Source of the DNA: Methylomagnum ishizawai
GTDB lineage: Bacteria > Pseudomonadota > Gammaproteobacteria > Methylococcales > Methylococcaceae
DNA: 64,000 bases
Direction: 5' to 3'
NCBI RefSeq assembly: GCF_900155475.1
Contig: NZ_FXAM01000001.1
Coordinates: 1,537,501 to 1,601,500, forward strand
Part shown: positions 44,275-53,780 of the stretch, piece by piece
Position numbering within the stretch: position 1 is the stretch's first letter
Layout of the letters: each line of letters begins with the position of its first letter
The notes under the pieces: model-generated
Seen by the model: only the letters and a program-made list of their open reading frames with translations
Databases searched by the model: none
Told to the model about the DNA's origin: nothing
Made by a program: the position numbers and the translations under genes

Positions 44275-45726
44275 TCATGGGACTGGCTTGAGCGCGGGCG
44301 GCTTCCAGGTCCCGTCCAGCACCGAGGGGGTTTGGTCGTTGGGCCAGTACATGCGCATCGTCAGATTGAATTCGCCCTTGGGGGCGGGCAGCCAGTTCGC
44401 CGCCTGCGCCTGGCCGGGTGGGTCGGCCTGGATGAAGAGGTCGAGCGAGCCGTCGGCATTGCGCTTGAACGGCATCCAACTGCTCACGGCGTAGCGGTTG
44501 GCCGGGTTGGGGACGAAGAACGAGCCGGGGTCGTACATCGTCACCGACCAGAAGGCGCGGACCGGCGGTTCCTCGCCCTTGGCGAAATGCAGGACGTAGC
44601 GGTGGGCCCCGTTGAGCGGTTGGCCTTCGCCATCGACATAGGCCGATGGATATACGGCGTCCGCGGCCAAATTCGCCCCGAGCCCGATCAGCGCGACCAC
44701 CGCCCGCGTCCCGTAGTCCGTGCCGAAGTCGGCCAGTTGCATCGACGGAATCCGCCAACCGTTGACGGGGGCGCCGGCCTGCTTGGAAGCGGCCGTCAGT
44801 TTTTCCAGCGCGGCCGGCAGCGCCTGCTCCAATCCCTTCGCCAAGGCCGGATCGAGCTTGGCGGGATCGAAGGGCTGTCCTGGCACGATGCCGATCTTGG
44901 CGAGCTTGGCCAGTACCGGCGCATCCGCCGGGGGCGGGGGGTTGTCCTGCATCAGGGCGGTCAGCGTATTGAAGAAGGCCGCGCTGCCCATCTTGGCAAC
45001 GGCTTCGACCGGTGCCAACCGCATATCGACCGTCGGGTCCACCGCCGCCGGGGGCGGGGTGTAGGGTTTCCCGAACGCCGACAGGGGCGTGAGTTGGTAT
45101 TGCCGCTGGACCGCATGCACGGCGGCGTAGTCTTTCGGGCCATTGGTCTGCGTGCGCCCGATGATCCAGACCAGGTTGGTCGGCGACTTCAGTGGTTTCA
45201 CGTCGGCGGGTAGATTGCCGGTCCAGCCCGGCCCGGTGATCGCGTAATGTCCTGGCCGGGTTCCGGTGGTGCGCTTGCCGGGGGAGGCGAAGATATTGGT
45301 CCAGGCGTCGAGCATCGGCATCAGGTAGTAGCGGCCATGGGTGTCGGGCACCGACAGCACGATGGGTTCCTTGGACAGGTCTAGCCACGCCGTCGAATAA
45401 AGGGTATCGACATTGGCGCGTACCACGTCCTTGAACGAAGCATCCGGGAATTGCGGCATGTGCGAAAACTGGTTGACGGGAGCCGCTGTGGGTCCGGCCA
45501 TCGCCACGTTCGACATCTTCTTGCGGGTGGCGTCCATGATGACCAGCGGAAAACCATAGACGACCGCTTCGATGCCGGCTTGGAGGCCTTCCTGCTCCTT
45601 GGCCGCGTCCGTGGCGGCTTGGCCTGGGGGGGCCGTTGGCGTGACCGCTTTCCAACCGCATGCCGCAGGGGCGATGGCGGCCAGTAGCATGAGGGTGGTC
45701 TGTGCGTTGATGTTTTTTTTCTTCAT
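44275..45726 (-). CDS. DUF1254/DUF1214 domain lipoprotein
   Basis: A 483-residue protein with a lipobox-like signal (LLAAIAPAACGW, Cys23). The DUF1254 domain covers the first half (GIEAVVYGFPLVIMD..., DVVRANVDTLYSTAWLDLSKEPIVLSVPD, YYLMPMLDAWTNIF) and DUF1214 the second (HRYVLHFAKGEEPPVRAFWSVTMYD, NADGSLDLFIQADPPG, FNLTMRMYWP). Members are envelope proteins of unknown biochemical role. Probably transcribed with the downstream barrel gene. Confidence 0.88.
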   Translation of the reverse strand: MKKKNINAQTTLMLLAAIAPAACGWKAVTPTAPPGQAATDAAKEQEGLQAGIEAVVYGFPLVIMDATRKKMSNVAMAGPTAAPVNQFSHMPQFPDASFKDVVRANVDTLYSTAWLDLSKEPIVLSVPDTHGRYYLMPMLDAWTNIFASPGKRTTGTRPGHYAITGPGWTGNLPADVKPLKSPTNLVWIIGRTQTNGPKDYAAVHAVQRQYQLTPLSAFGKPYTPPPAAVDPTVDMRLAPVEAVAKMGSAAFFNTLTALMQDNPPPPADAPVLAKLAKIGIVPGQPFDPAKLDPALAKGLEQALPAALEKLTAASKQAGAPVNGWRIPSMQLADFGTDYGTRAVVALIGLGANLAADAVYPSAYVDGEGQPLNGAHRYVLHFAKGEEPPVRAFWSVTMYDPGSFFVPNPANRYAVSSWMPFKRNADGSLDLFIQADPPGQAQAANWLPAPKGEFNLTMRMYWPNDQTPSVLDGTWKPPALKPVP

Positions 45727-45864
45727 GCGATCCTCTGTGGCGAAGGTCCAGGTCCAAACCTTGGACTGCTAAAACCGCCCGTCGGGCGGGCGGAAACCCG
45801 CGCGATTATACGCATCCATTCGCATGTATATGCATCGCGCGGGAAGGCGGCGGGCCGGATTGCT

Positions 45865-46374
45865 TCAGGGTTGCGCCTGTTTCCCCTGGCCCAGGAATAA
45901 GGAGACGAATTCCCGCTTGCCGATGACCCGGATGAGTTCCCTGAGGGCGCAATACACGAAGAACAGCACGATCAGCCACATCTGGATCAGCCAGAAACGC
46001 GGCCAGACGACTTCCTCGAGCAAATGCCGGTGGGCTTCCGCCAAGTGGCCGTATTGCTTGAAAAAGGGCAGCAGGTGTTCCGCGTACCGGACCAAGAAGG
46101 TGGCGGTCAGGTAGATGCCGGTTTTCCACAACACGTTGTAGATCAGGGGTTTGCCGGGGAAGCGGTTGACGAAGGGGAGGGTATCGACCACCAGTACGAC
46201 CTTGCCGACGATCAAGGCGCCGATCAGGGCACCGCCGAAATTCGCGAGGGGTATGCCGTATTCCTGGTCGATCAACCTTTGGGTGATGACCAGCAGGCAG
46301 AACGTCAGGAAAAAGAAAACCGTGGGTGGAATCACCGCCAGGAATTCGTGTTTCAGGGTTTTCAGCAACTTCAC
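45865..46374 (-). CDS. Small integral membrane protein, unknown
   Basis: A 169-residue protein from GTG 46374, behind GAGGAGCG. Four hydrophobic helices: FLAVIPPTVFFFLTFCLLVI, NFGGALIGALIVGKVVLVV, VLWKTGIYLTATFLVRYAEHL and FWLIQMWLIVLFFVYCALREL. I recall similar conserved hypothetical proteins in proteobacteria but no function. Single gene; a terminator and tRNA fragment lie upstream. Confidence 0.72.
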   Translation of the reverse strand: MKLLKTLKHEFLAVIPPTVFFFLTFCLLVITQRLIDQEYGIPLANFGGALIGALIVGKVVLVVDTLPFVNRFPGKPLIYNVLWKTGIYLTATFLVRYAEHLLPFFKQYGHLAEAHRHLLEEVVWPRFWLIQMWLIVLFFVYCALRELIRVIGKREFVSLFLGQGKQAQP

Positions 46375-46574
46375 GTTCCGCTCCTCTTTCTTGGTGTTCT
46401 AAAACGGTTTCGGTATCGGCGGGGTCCACCCGAAGCATGCCGCAAGGCGCATAGGATTGCCTCCCCCGTACCCGGCTGGGCAACGAGGCCGGGTGCCGGG
46501 CACCGGGCGCTTTCGTCTCCGACCCATGCGGTTTCCTGGGGGATGTCAACGGAACCTGGCATGGCGTGAAACAA

Positions 46575-46609
46575 CAAAAAACCCGCAAGTCCTTGAACTA
46601 CGCGGGTTT
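46575..46609 (-). terminator. Terminator left of the tRNA-Ala island
   Basis: On the minus strand AAACCCGC...GCGGGTTTTTTG forms a stem followed by a T run. It directly follows the tRNA-Ala 3' fragment at 46644-46691, so it was probably the original terminator of the tRNA before the island inserted. Confidence 0.7.
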
Positions 46610-46643
46610 CTGGTGTGTTGTGGGGTTCCGTGAAACCCCAAAA

Positions 46644-46691
46644 TGGTGGAGAAGAAGGGGATCGAACCCTCGACCTTCGCATTGCGAACGC
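46644..46691 (-). repeat. Duplicated 3' end of tRNA-Ala (att site)
   Basis: 48 bp identical to the last 48 nt of the intact tRNA-Ala at 51871-51918, from the anticodon stem to CCA. After it the sequences diverge completely. Together the two copies bracket ~5.2 kb, the layout left by integration of an element at a tRNA 3' end. Confidence 0.9.
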
Positions 46692-46802
46692 CCGGTAACC
46701 CTGCCGAGCCATTTTAAATCAACAACTTGCGGAGCCTTGCCGTTGCACGTATCCGGACTTCGCAAATCGTTGTGAATAGTATCAGACACAAAGCTGGCAC
46801 AG

Positions 46803-47725
46803 CTACCCGCCCACCGTAGCCATCTGTGGCCCCACCCAGTCCGACGTGGACCCGTCCGGCTCGACCTCCGACACCCAGGCGAACCACGTCCCGGCGGGCA
46901 GGAACTCCCTGTGGCTCTCGGCTGTCCCCGTCTCGATGGCGTAGGCATCGGGGTGGTCCATGCTGTTGGTGGGCGATACCAGCAACTCGAACGTGTTCCC
47001 GGCGGACCCGCCGCGGTCCCAGGCCCAGGTCGCCGACGAGGGGCCCTCCCATTGCACGTGCAGGTTGGTCGGTTCCGGTACGTCGTCCGGGTCGTCGTCC
47101 ACGGTGAAGTCCCGCGACACGGTCCACATGTGGTATTGCCCGGAGAGGCTCCCCAGCCGGCGCGACCACAGCTTGATGGTGATCGAATTGTTCAGCCGCC
47201 CCAGGCCGGAGTTGGCCTTCTCCTTCCGCCATACGAACTTGGTGCCGCGCTTGTTTTTCACGGTACGGACCAGTACGCCGTTTTCGTTGTATAGCTCGAT
47301 CAAGTAGCTGACCTTGCCTTCCGGGCCTATGTTACCCTCGTCCTGGCGCACGATATATGCCGTCTGCTGCGCCCGGCTCCGGTGCGCCCAGGACAGGCGG
47401 AGCCGCCCGGAGATGGTGGCCGGGTAGAGTTCATCGTTGATCTTGAAATTACCGGGAGGGTAGGGCAGGTAGGCCCTGCCGATGGTGGTGATCGACAACG
47501 GATAGGTGTCCTCCTGGGGCAGCACACCCAGCATGGAGGCGGGCAGCACATAGGCTTGCACGGTTTCGCCAGGGGAATACTCCACCCAGTCTATGGCGCG
47601 GAGGGCGCTATAAATGAACAACCTGGCCCCTGAGTTATGGGTGGACGGCACGGTGTCCAGGATGCCCCGGTAGACGGTGAGGGTCTTGGCGGAAGTGTCG
47701 ATAAGCCAGGCCGAGTATTGCCGTC
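46803..47725 (-). pseudogene. Phage tail protein, 5' end removed by an IS4-type element
   Basis: Reading starts inside the gene at the IS boundary (GRQYSAWLIDTSAKTLTVYRG...) and continues for ~307 residues to a proper stop. Conserved phage tail features: YRGILDTVPSTHNSGARLFIY, IDWVEYSPGETV, GRAYLPYPPGNFKIN and a C-terminal fibronectin-like half (FTVDDDPDDVPEPTNLHVQWEG). It is a remnant of a prophage that probably occupied this tRNA-Ala site. The missing start makes expression unlikely. Confidence 0.78.
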
Positions 47726-47858
47726 CTATGTACAGGACAAAACCCGCAATGCCCAGGCGAACTCATCAGACTTCTCGGTTGGGTTCAGGACGGTGTTGCG
47801 AAGGAAGTCGAGTCCGTGGCGGAAGAGGGACTTGAGGGGGCGCGACAGCGTTTTTTTT

Positions 47859-49465
47859 CTTGGATAGCAAGCGCGACTACTCCCTTGCCGACCAAAGAAC
47901 GCCTAGCCTCAAGATCGAAGGTTGCCATTAAATTCAATGGTTTGCATAAAAAAGCGATTGGGTGTTCTTTCGCTTTGAAGGGAGTAAAGGGTCTAACCCA
48001 GTATCGGCATGAAGTTGCCGAACCGAGGAGAACCGCCATGGCTAGGACCACACCCCGCCCGCCTGCGACCCAAACCTTGGTCTTGCGCTGCCTCGACCCG
48101 CCGTGTCCGGTCTGCGGCAGGCTGCGTTGGTTCTCGTACGAGGATTATCGGAAAGCCACCACCCTGGACGCCGTGCTGGGGTTGACCTTGCAGGTCCGGC
48201 GCTGCGTGAACCCGGATTGCGCGCTTTACCACCAAGCTTACCGTCCCGAGGAGGAAGGCCGGCTGGCGCTGCCGCACCACGAGTTCGGGCTGGACGTGAT
48301 CGCGTGGATCGGCGCGTGCCGGTACCGGGAATCCCGCAGCCTGCCGGAGATCCACCGGGGGTTGGTGGAGCGCGGGGTCCAGGTGGCGGCGCGCACGGTC
48401 GATGGACTGCTCCATCGCTACGAGGAACTGGTGAGTGTGGCGCTCGGGGAGCCGGCCCGGCGGCGGTTGCGCGGACAAGGGCGGTTGATCCTGGCGTTGG
48501 ACGGCTTGCAGCCGGACAAGGGCCACGAGGTGCTATGGGTGGTGCGGGAGGTTTTGTCGGGTGAAATCCTGGCGGCGCGCAGCCTGCTGAGCTCTTGCCG
48601 GGAGGAACTGGCCGGCCTGCTCCGCGAATCCCTGGCGGGGGTGCCGCACCAACCCTGCCAGTTCCACTATCTGCGGGAGGCGGGCCGTCCGGACCGCCAC
48701 GCCCGGAAGGAACTGGGCAAGCGGGTGCGGGACGGGTGCGGGACGTGCGCGCCATCGAGCGCCAGGCCGAGGACCGCGCCGATCCCGAAGCCGACATCGT
48801 CCTGGGTTATTGCGCGGCGGTTCGCGGCGCGTTCGGCGACGGTGGCCAGCCGCCGCTGCGGCCCGGCGGCCTGCTGTTGCGGGAGCGCCTCGGCGCCATC
48901 GAGGCCAGCCTGGACCGGGCGGCCCCAAAAGTCGCCCAAGGCTGGCTGGAAGAGGCGGCGGCCATCCTGGCCAACCCCGACGGTACCGACAGCGCCGGGG
49001 TGCGGACCCGGTACGACCGGTTGTTGACCGATATCCGGGACGAGGCCTCGCCCACGCTCCCCCCTGCGGCAGATGGCCGCGCAATTCATCAAGGTCACGG
49101 CCAGCTACGGCGCGCAGATCTTCGCCTGCTACGACGTGCCGGGCTTGCCCCGCACCGACAACGACCTCGAGCAACTCTTCGGCGGGGTCCGCCATCAACT
49201 CCGAAGAACCACCGGCCAGAAGAACGCTCCGGCCAGCCTGGTTGTCCGGGGTGCCGCGCGCCTGCCCGCCGCCGTCGCCAGCCGGGAGCGGCCCTTCACC
49301 GCCACCGACCTGGCAGGGGTCGATACCAAACGCTGGCGGAAACAGCGGGCCTTGCTGAAGCAGCGCCACCTTCCGCGCCTCCTCGGGCGGCGCTTCCGGC
49401 GAAATCCCCAGGTCTACCTCCAAAAACTCGAAGAGCAATTGGTCAAGCTGAGTTTGCCACCCTAG
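47859..49465 (+). mobile_element. Nested insertion sequence in the poly-T tract of the IS4-type element
   Basis: A 1607-bp insertion bounded by T8 (47851-47858) and T7 (49466-49472); the uninterrupted copy near 16878 has a single run of eight A on the other strand. The ends are imperfect inverted repeats, CTTGGATAGCAAGC at the left versus CTAGGGTGGCAAAC read inward from the right. Confidence 0.75.
48038..49465 (+). pseudogene. Frameshifted transposase of the nested IS
   Basis: ATG 48038 follows GAGGAG. The N-terminus has a zinc-binding-like pattern (CPVCGR, CVNPDC) and a DDE-like first strand LILALDGLQPDKGHEVLWV. The frame breaks at 48723-48744, where an 11-bp unit (GGGTGCGGGAC) is tandemly duplicated, and again near 49070, so three frames are needed to reach ...LEEQLVKLSLPP. 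A part around 48640-48680 looks internally shortened. I do not place the IS family with confidence. Confidence 0.75.
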
Positions 49466-49467
49466 TT

Positions 49468-50182
49468 TTTTTGACGGACGGGGCTGGGGCCGTCGTGGAG
49501 CAGTTCGCCGGTGCGGTAGGACCAGGCGAAGGCCAGGGCAAGCAGGCCCATGAGCTTGGCGAGGCGCTTGGGGTCGGTGAGGTGGGTATCCTCCAAGTTA
49601 AAGCCCCTGGATTTCAAAGCGCCGAACAGGGTTTCCACTTGCCAGCGGTCGGCGTAGGCGTCGATGGCCCCGGCCTGTGGGGTGCCGGAGGAGGCGATGA
49701 ACAGGAAGCCGCCGTCGTCGAGGCGCAGCGGCACCGAAGACCTTCAGGAAGCGCTCCATCAACGCGATGCGCTCGACGGTGTCGGAGTTCCCCGCTTTGC
49801 CGAGGACGCTCCAGAACACCGGCACGGCCATCCCCCGGTGGGCGATCCCCAGGACCAGGAAGTTGATCTCGGCCAGGCCGAACTTCCAGTTCGTGCGGTC
49901 CAGGGTCAGCCGCCAGGGGCCGTCGCCGACCGGGACCAGCCGCACCAACAGGCGGGCGAGGACGTCCTGGTCCAACTCGAACGCGCGGAAGAAGCGCTGG
50001 AGCCGCTTGTAGTGGGACTCCACCTTGGCCGGACCGCCGAAGCCGGTGGCGAGTTCCGCCAGGTTGACGCTGCGCACCTTGAGCAGGGCCAGCAGGAAAT
50101 GCGCGAGGAAGCCGATCCGGGCCCCGTGCCACGGCAGGTGCTCGGACAGGACGGCCTTGAGGTCTTGATGAGGGTCAGCCAT
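49468..50182 (-). pseudogene. IS4-type transposase remnant
   Basis: From ATG 50182: MADPHQDLKAVLSEHLP, KVRSVNLAELATGF, YKRLQRFFRAF, and the first DDE region WRLTLDRTNWKFG are clear. After ERFLKVFG (~49740) the frame shifts and a middle segment is missing. It resumes as LRLDDGGFLFIASSG...DRWQVETLFGALKSRGFNLEDTH with the Glu region. The gene is dead. Confidence 0.82.
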
Positions 50183-50475
50183 CGGAGGTAAAAGCCGGAT
50201 AGTTTACGCCTTTGGCAATCAAGCAGTTAGGTTTTTGTCCTGTACTTAGCAACCAAGGACTCCATGGAAGTGCGGAGATAAAGAAATTCACACATCCCGG
50301 CTTCAGGCATTGGATGCAATTCACCGTCTCCTTGGCGACCATCGGTCGCGTTTGCTCCCCATCCACATCATCTATTCACCTAAGCCAATGTGAATTTCTA
50401 TAAGTCATTGTTCTAAATGAGGTAAATTACGGCTATCATCTACAATAATCTATTCATAATTTATTCAACACTGGC

Positions 50476-51777
50476 ATGGCTTCGATCATCGAGGTTCTTG
50501 AGCGCCTAGGAGTAGCCAGCAGGCAGCGCATCGCCGAGGAACTCGGCGTCAGTCAGCCGACATTCTCGCGCTTGTTCCAAGCCCACAGCGACCAATTAGT
50601 CCAATTGGGGCGGGGCCGTTCGGTACGCTACACCTTGCGGAAACCACTAAGCCGGGTCAAATCTCCCATTCCCGTATGGCGGGTTTCACCCGGGGGTCTG
50701 GTCCGGCCCTTCGGCGAACTCGAGCCTGTGGTCCACAGCAAGTTCCTGTTCGATAGCCAATTGTTCGACGACCTGCCTTGGTTCCTATGGGACATGCGGC
50801 CCCAAGGTTTCATGGGTAGGGCGTTCGCACGCCGGGAAACCGGCCTGGGGTTGCCCCAGAACCTGTTGAACTGGTCCAGCGAGGACATTTTGGTGGCGCT
50901 GACATGGCGCGGGGAAGATTGCCCAGGGGATTTGATCGCCGGACACGAATCATTAGAACGGTATCTGAGTGGGCGCTTGGTGGCACCCAGGGTGTCCCGA
51001 GCGGATTATCCCGAATTGGCCAATGCGGCTTTAGAAGGGGGAGAAGCCGGATCTTCCGCCGGGGGTGAACAGCCCAAATTCGCAGTGACCCTCGCCCCGG
51101 ATGGGGAAAACGCCATAGTGAAATTCTCCCCGCCGGTCCATGAATCCGCTGCGGCGCGACGCTGGGGCGACTTGCTCGTGTGCGAGCACATCGCGTTGAC
51201 GGTCATGCGCGACCATGGCCAAGAAGTCGCCCCGACCATGCTCATCGAAGGGGGGGGACGGATTATGCTGGAATCCGCGCGGTTCGACCGGACGCCGGAG
51301 GGACGGCGGGCAATGCTGTCCGGCACCGCAATCGACATGCAGTTCGCCGGGGTGGGCGAGGACTGGGCCAAATTAGGGGAAGCCTTGCTGAAAGCCCACG
51401 TTATCCCGACCGACGTGGCGGAAACCCTTGGACTATGGAGCGCGTTCGGAAGGCTAATAGGGAATTCAGACATGCACCTAGGCAATGTTTCCTTCCTTAC
51501 CGAGGATTATCGCCAGTTCACGCTGGCCCCGGCCTACGACATGTTGCCCATGCGTTGGGCACCATCGACAAATGGAGAGATCGTCGAAAGGGAACTGGAT
51601 ATCCCCGTGCGTTTCCTGGTTCCGTGTGCTTTCGGTTTGGCCGCAGATATGGCAGAGGACTTCTGGACCAGGGTGCGGAGTTGTGAATGGTTGGAAGGGC
51701 GTTGGTCCGGAATTGCGGAGACCGCATCGATGGCCGTGGCGCAGGCCAGGGAAAAAATGAGGTTACTCCGTGGTTGA
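50476..51777 (+). CDS. yjjJ: HipA-family kinase, YjjJ type
   Basis: A 433-residue protein. The N-terminal winged-helix/HTH (VLERLGVASRQRIAEELGVSQPTFSRLF) replaces the separate HipB antitoxin of hipBA. The HipA kinase core follows: SSAGGEQPKFAVTL (P-loop-like), NAIVKFSPP, the catalytic segment LIGNSDMHLGNVSF, and APAYDMLPM as the metal-binding Asp. Length matches E. coli YjjJ (~443). HipA kinases inhibit growth by phosphorylating translation factors; the substrate here is unknown. It is the only intact gene of the tRNA-Ala island and has an AT-rich upstream region. Confidence 0.87.
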   Translation: MASIIEVLERLGVASRQRIAEELGVSQPTFSRLFQAHSDQLVQLGRGRSVRYTLRKPLSRVKSPIPVWRVSPGGLVRPFGELEPVVHSKFLFDSQLFDDLPWFLWDMRPQGFMGRAFARRETGLGLPQNLLNWSSEDILVALTWRGEDCPGDLIAGHESLERYLSGRLVAPRVSRADYPELANAALEGGEAGSSAGGEQPKFAVTLAPDGENAIVKFSPPVHESAAARRWGDLLVCEHIALTVMRDHGQEVAPTMLIEGGGRIMLESARFDRTPEGRRAMLSGTAIDMQFAGVGEDWAKLGEALLKAHVIPTDVAETLGLWSAFGRLIGNSDMHLGNVSFLTEDYRQFTLAPAYDMLPMRWAPSTNGEIVERELDIPVRFLVPCAFGLAADMAEDFWTRVRSCEWLEGRWSGIAETASMAVAQAREKMRLLRG

Positions 51778-51828
51778 GGCGGGTTGTGGTCTGCTGTAAC
51801 CAGATTCACTTGGGCAGGAAATTGACAC

Positions 51829-51857
51829 AAAGAAAAGGCCCTCAAAAATGAGGGCCT
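51829..51857 (-). terminator. Terminator of tRNA-Ala
   Basis: On the minus strand AGGCCCTC-ATTTT-GAGGGCCT is followed by TTTCTTT, 14 nt after the tRNA CCA end. It could also stop yjjJ transcription from the other side. Confidence 0.8.
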
Positions 51858-51870
51858 AAGTCTTTGATTT

Positions 51871-51946
<76 letters not shown>

Positions 51947-51960
51947 GAAAACGAGGCGCA

Positions 51961-51989
51961 ATCCTAGACCATTTCCGCGCCCATCTCAA
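51961..51989 (-). promoter_or_regulatory. Promoter of tRNA-Ala
   Basis: On the minus strand -35 TTGAGA (51989-51984), 17-bp spacer, -10 TAGGAT (51966-51961), 15 bp before the tRNA 5' end. Confidence 0.65.
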
Positions 51990-52028
51990 GGCCCGCCGTT
52001 GCAAAACGCCGGGCCGGGGCGATGGCGA

Positions 52029-52649
52029 TCACAGCGGCGGTGGGGCGGGCGGACGGCCACCCAGTCCCAGGCGGCGGGCGTTTTCCTTGAAGGATTCGAG
52101 TTCGCGCTGGGCCTCGGCTTTGGAGGCATGCGGTCCCTTGAGCCCTTCGCGGGCGATGAAAAACCATTCGATATCGCCCTTGCCGGGATTCCATTGCTGC
52201 AAGAGCCGGTCCGGGGAATAGAGATGCCAGGTGCGCTGGATATTCTTGGGGCCGGGTTGGGCTGGGGGCGGGGGCTCCCTGCCCCCGGTGAGGTTCAGCT
52301 TGTTGGAGATGTTCTTGAACAGGTTGAGTTCGTACAAGGCCCGTTCCTTGGATTCGTATGGGCCTTTGATGCCTTCCCTGGCGTTGAAAAACCATTCCGG
52401 CAAGCCCGTGGCCATGTTGGTTTGCATGAAAACCCGGTGGGTGCTGAATTTGGCGGGGGCGGCGGGTTCGTCGGACCGGCCCCCGGTCAGGTTCAGCCGT
52501 TGCGCGGCGATCTTGAAGACATTCAACTCGTAGAGGGCTTGTTCCCTGGAGTGGTGCGGGCCTTTGATGCCTTCCCTGGCGGTGAAGAACCATTCTTGCA
52601 GCCCGGTGTTCGTGTTGGTTCGTTCAAAAATACGGGTACTGTTGAACAT
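52029..52649 (-). CDS. Protein of three repeated WFF-AREG domains
   Basis: A 206-residue protein with three copies (about 1-58, 68-125, 136-200) of a ~60-residue unit: ...EWFFxAREGxKGPxxS...A..EL..FK..A..LxLxGG, separated by proline-rich linkers (DEPAAPAKF; EPPPPAQPGP). There is no signal peptide or membrane segment. The unit resembles small DUF6316-type domains of gammaproteobacteria, but I am not certain. Function unknown. It is upstream of tRNA-Ala on the same strand. Confidence 0.65.
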   Translation of the reverse strand: MFNSTRIFERTNTNTGLQEWFFTAREGIKGPHHSREQALYELNVFKIAAQRLNLTGGRSDEPAAPAKFSTHRVFMQTNMATGLPEWFFNAREGIKGPYESKERALYELNLFKNISNKLNLTGGREPPPPAQPGPKNIQRTWHLYSPDRLLQQWNPGKGDIEWFFIAREGLKGPHASKAEAQRELESFKENARRLGLGGRPPAPPPL

Positions 52650-52824
52650 CGGACGGCCTCTGCACAGCGTGTGATATAGGAAAGTTAAATATATCCTTGG
52701 ATCGCATCCGGGGAAAGTTACCCACCGGGGGACAGCCTTGGGGTCGTCGCGACGACCGGACCCGGCACGCAGTATAGGCTGGGGAGCGGTGCGTGTGGTT
52801 CCGTGTTTCTACGGATGTCCCGGT

Positions 52825-53304
52825 TCAATAGGCCGTGCCGTCCTTGTGGAAAAAGCCGTAGCCGCCACGCACGGCGCGGGCTTCGAGGTCGGCGTCGGGA
52901 TAGTGCGCCTGGTCGCCGGGCAGGCGGTCGCCGACTTCGAGATAGACCGCGACCGCTCCGCCCCGGTTGACGAAGTGGTGGCCGTCAGGCTGGCCGGCCG
53001 GGAAGCCCGCGCAGTGGCCGGGGTGTAGGCATTGCTCGCCGGACTCGGTGACGAGGGTCAGTTCGCCTTCCAGCACGTAGATGAATTCGTCTTGGCGGGT
53101 ATGCCAATGGCGCAGGGCCGACATCGCGCCCGGTTCCAGCCGCACCAGGTTGACGCCGAAGTTCTGTAGGCCCAGCGCGTCGCCCAGGGCGTGTTTGGCG
53201 CGGCCTTGGGCGGCGCGGCGGAATGCTTCGGTGGGATAGGTGGAGCCGGTCCGGGCCGGTACCGAGTCGGGGTCGAGGGCGGGCGGGATCGGGGTGGGTC
53301 GCAT
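52825..53304 (-). CDS. Cupin-domain protein
   Basis: A 159-residue single-domain cupin: motif 1 LRHWHTRQDEFIYVLEGELTL with metal-binding His, His and Glu, and motif 2 HPGHCAGFPAGQPDGHHFVN. Proteins of this kind bind a metal and a small, often sugar- or acid-like ligand. The C-terminal YGFFHKDGTAY is typical of the subgroup. No pathway is evident from the neighbours (PilZ and PanE-like genes upstream). Confidence 0.85.
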   Translation of the reverse strand: MRPTPIPPALDPDSVPARTGSTYPTEAFRRAAQGRAKHALGDALGLQNFGVNLVRLEPGAMSALRHWHTRQDEFIYVLEGELTLVTESGEQCLHPGHCAGFPAGQPDGHHFVNRGGAVAVYLEVGDRLPGDQAHYPDADLEARAVRGGYGFFHKDGTAY

Positions 53305-53369
53305 CGGTTGGTTTCCTCGTGGCGGTGTGGGTTGTTTGCCGTCGGGCGGGGGGCGAATATGGCCCTCGC

Positions 53370-53708
53370 TTATCCGCCATCTTCCGGTGGCCGGGCGATG
53401 AAGACCGAGCCGGGGTCCCAGGCATGGCGCTCGGTGAACATGAAGCCCACCAGGAAGCCTTTGCCCGGCCCTTCCTTGTCGATCCGCATGGCGCGGGCGC
53501 AGCCCTCCAGGTGCAGATCGGGCAGGCGTATCCTCACTACGTCGCCGACGCCGAAGGGCGGGACGCGCTCGAAATGGGCCTTGAAGCCCTCGACCGACAA
53601 GTCCTTGAGTCCGAATTGGAGTTCGCCCAATTCCATCAGGACGATGCCGTCGGACCGGGTTTTTTTGCGGAAGAATCCTCTGTTTTCGTTCATGGCGGGC
53701 GTTTCCAT
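53370..53708 (-). CDS. PilZ-domain protein (possible c-di-GMP receptor)
   Basis: 112 residues from ATG 53708 (or 107 from ATG 53693, MNENRGFF). It has a PilZ-like start FFRKKTRSDGIVLM (basic RxxxR-type region), LKDLSVEGFKAHF (the D/NxSxxG motif) and VRIRLPD. Such proteins bind c-di-GMP and alter motility or exopolysaccharide. The motifs support binding but the first is imperfect. Confidence 0.75.
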   Translation of the reverse strand: METPAMNENRGFFRKKTRSDGIVLMELGELQFGLKDLSVEGFKAHFERVPPFGVGDVVRIRLPDLHLEGCARAMRIDKEGPGKGFLVGFMFTERHAWDPGSVFIARPPEDGG

Positions 53709-53780
53709 GAGGCGGATGGTGATGGACCGACCGGGGCCGGGTCGCGTTGGATGCGCGGCGGTCCGGTCGGGGTTGCGGGG

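Larger units (their letters stand above)
47726..50249 (-). mobile_element. Decayed IS4-type element interrupted by a nested IS
   Basis: The outer ends are related inverted sequences: CTATGTACAGGACAAAA at 47726 and TTTTTGTCCTGTACTTAG ending 50249. Inside are the IS4-type transposase remnant (49468-50182) and its 3' flank (47726-47858), separated by a nested insertion at 47859-49465. The 3' part is nearly identical to the remnant at 16709-17010. No target duplication is evident. Confidence 0.8.

Noticed and set aside
43274-45757. 827-codon minus-strand frame through the barrel and DUF1254 genes
   Set aside because: The upstream two-thirds is an out-of-frame reading of the DUF1254 gene; the real barrel gene starts at 44161.
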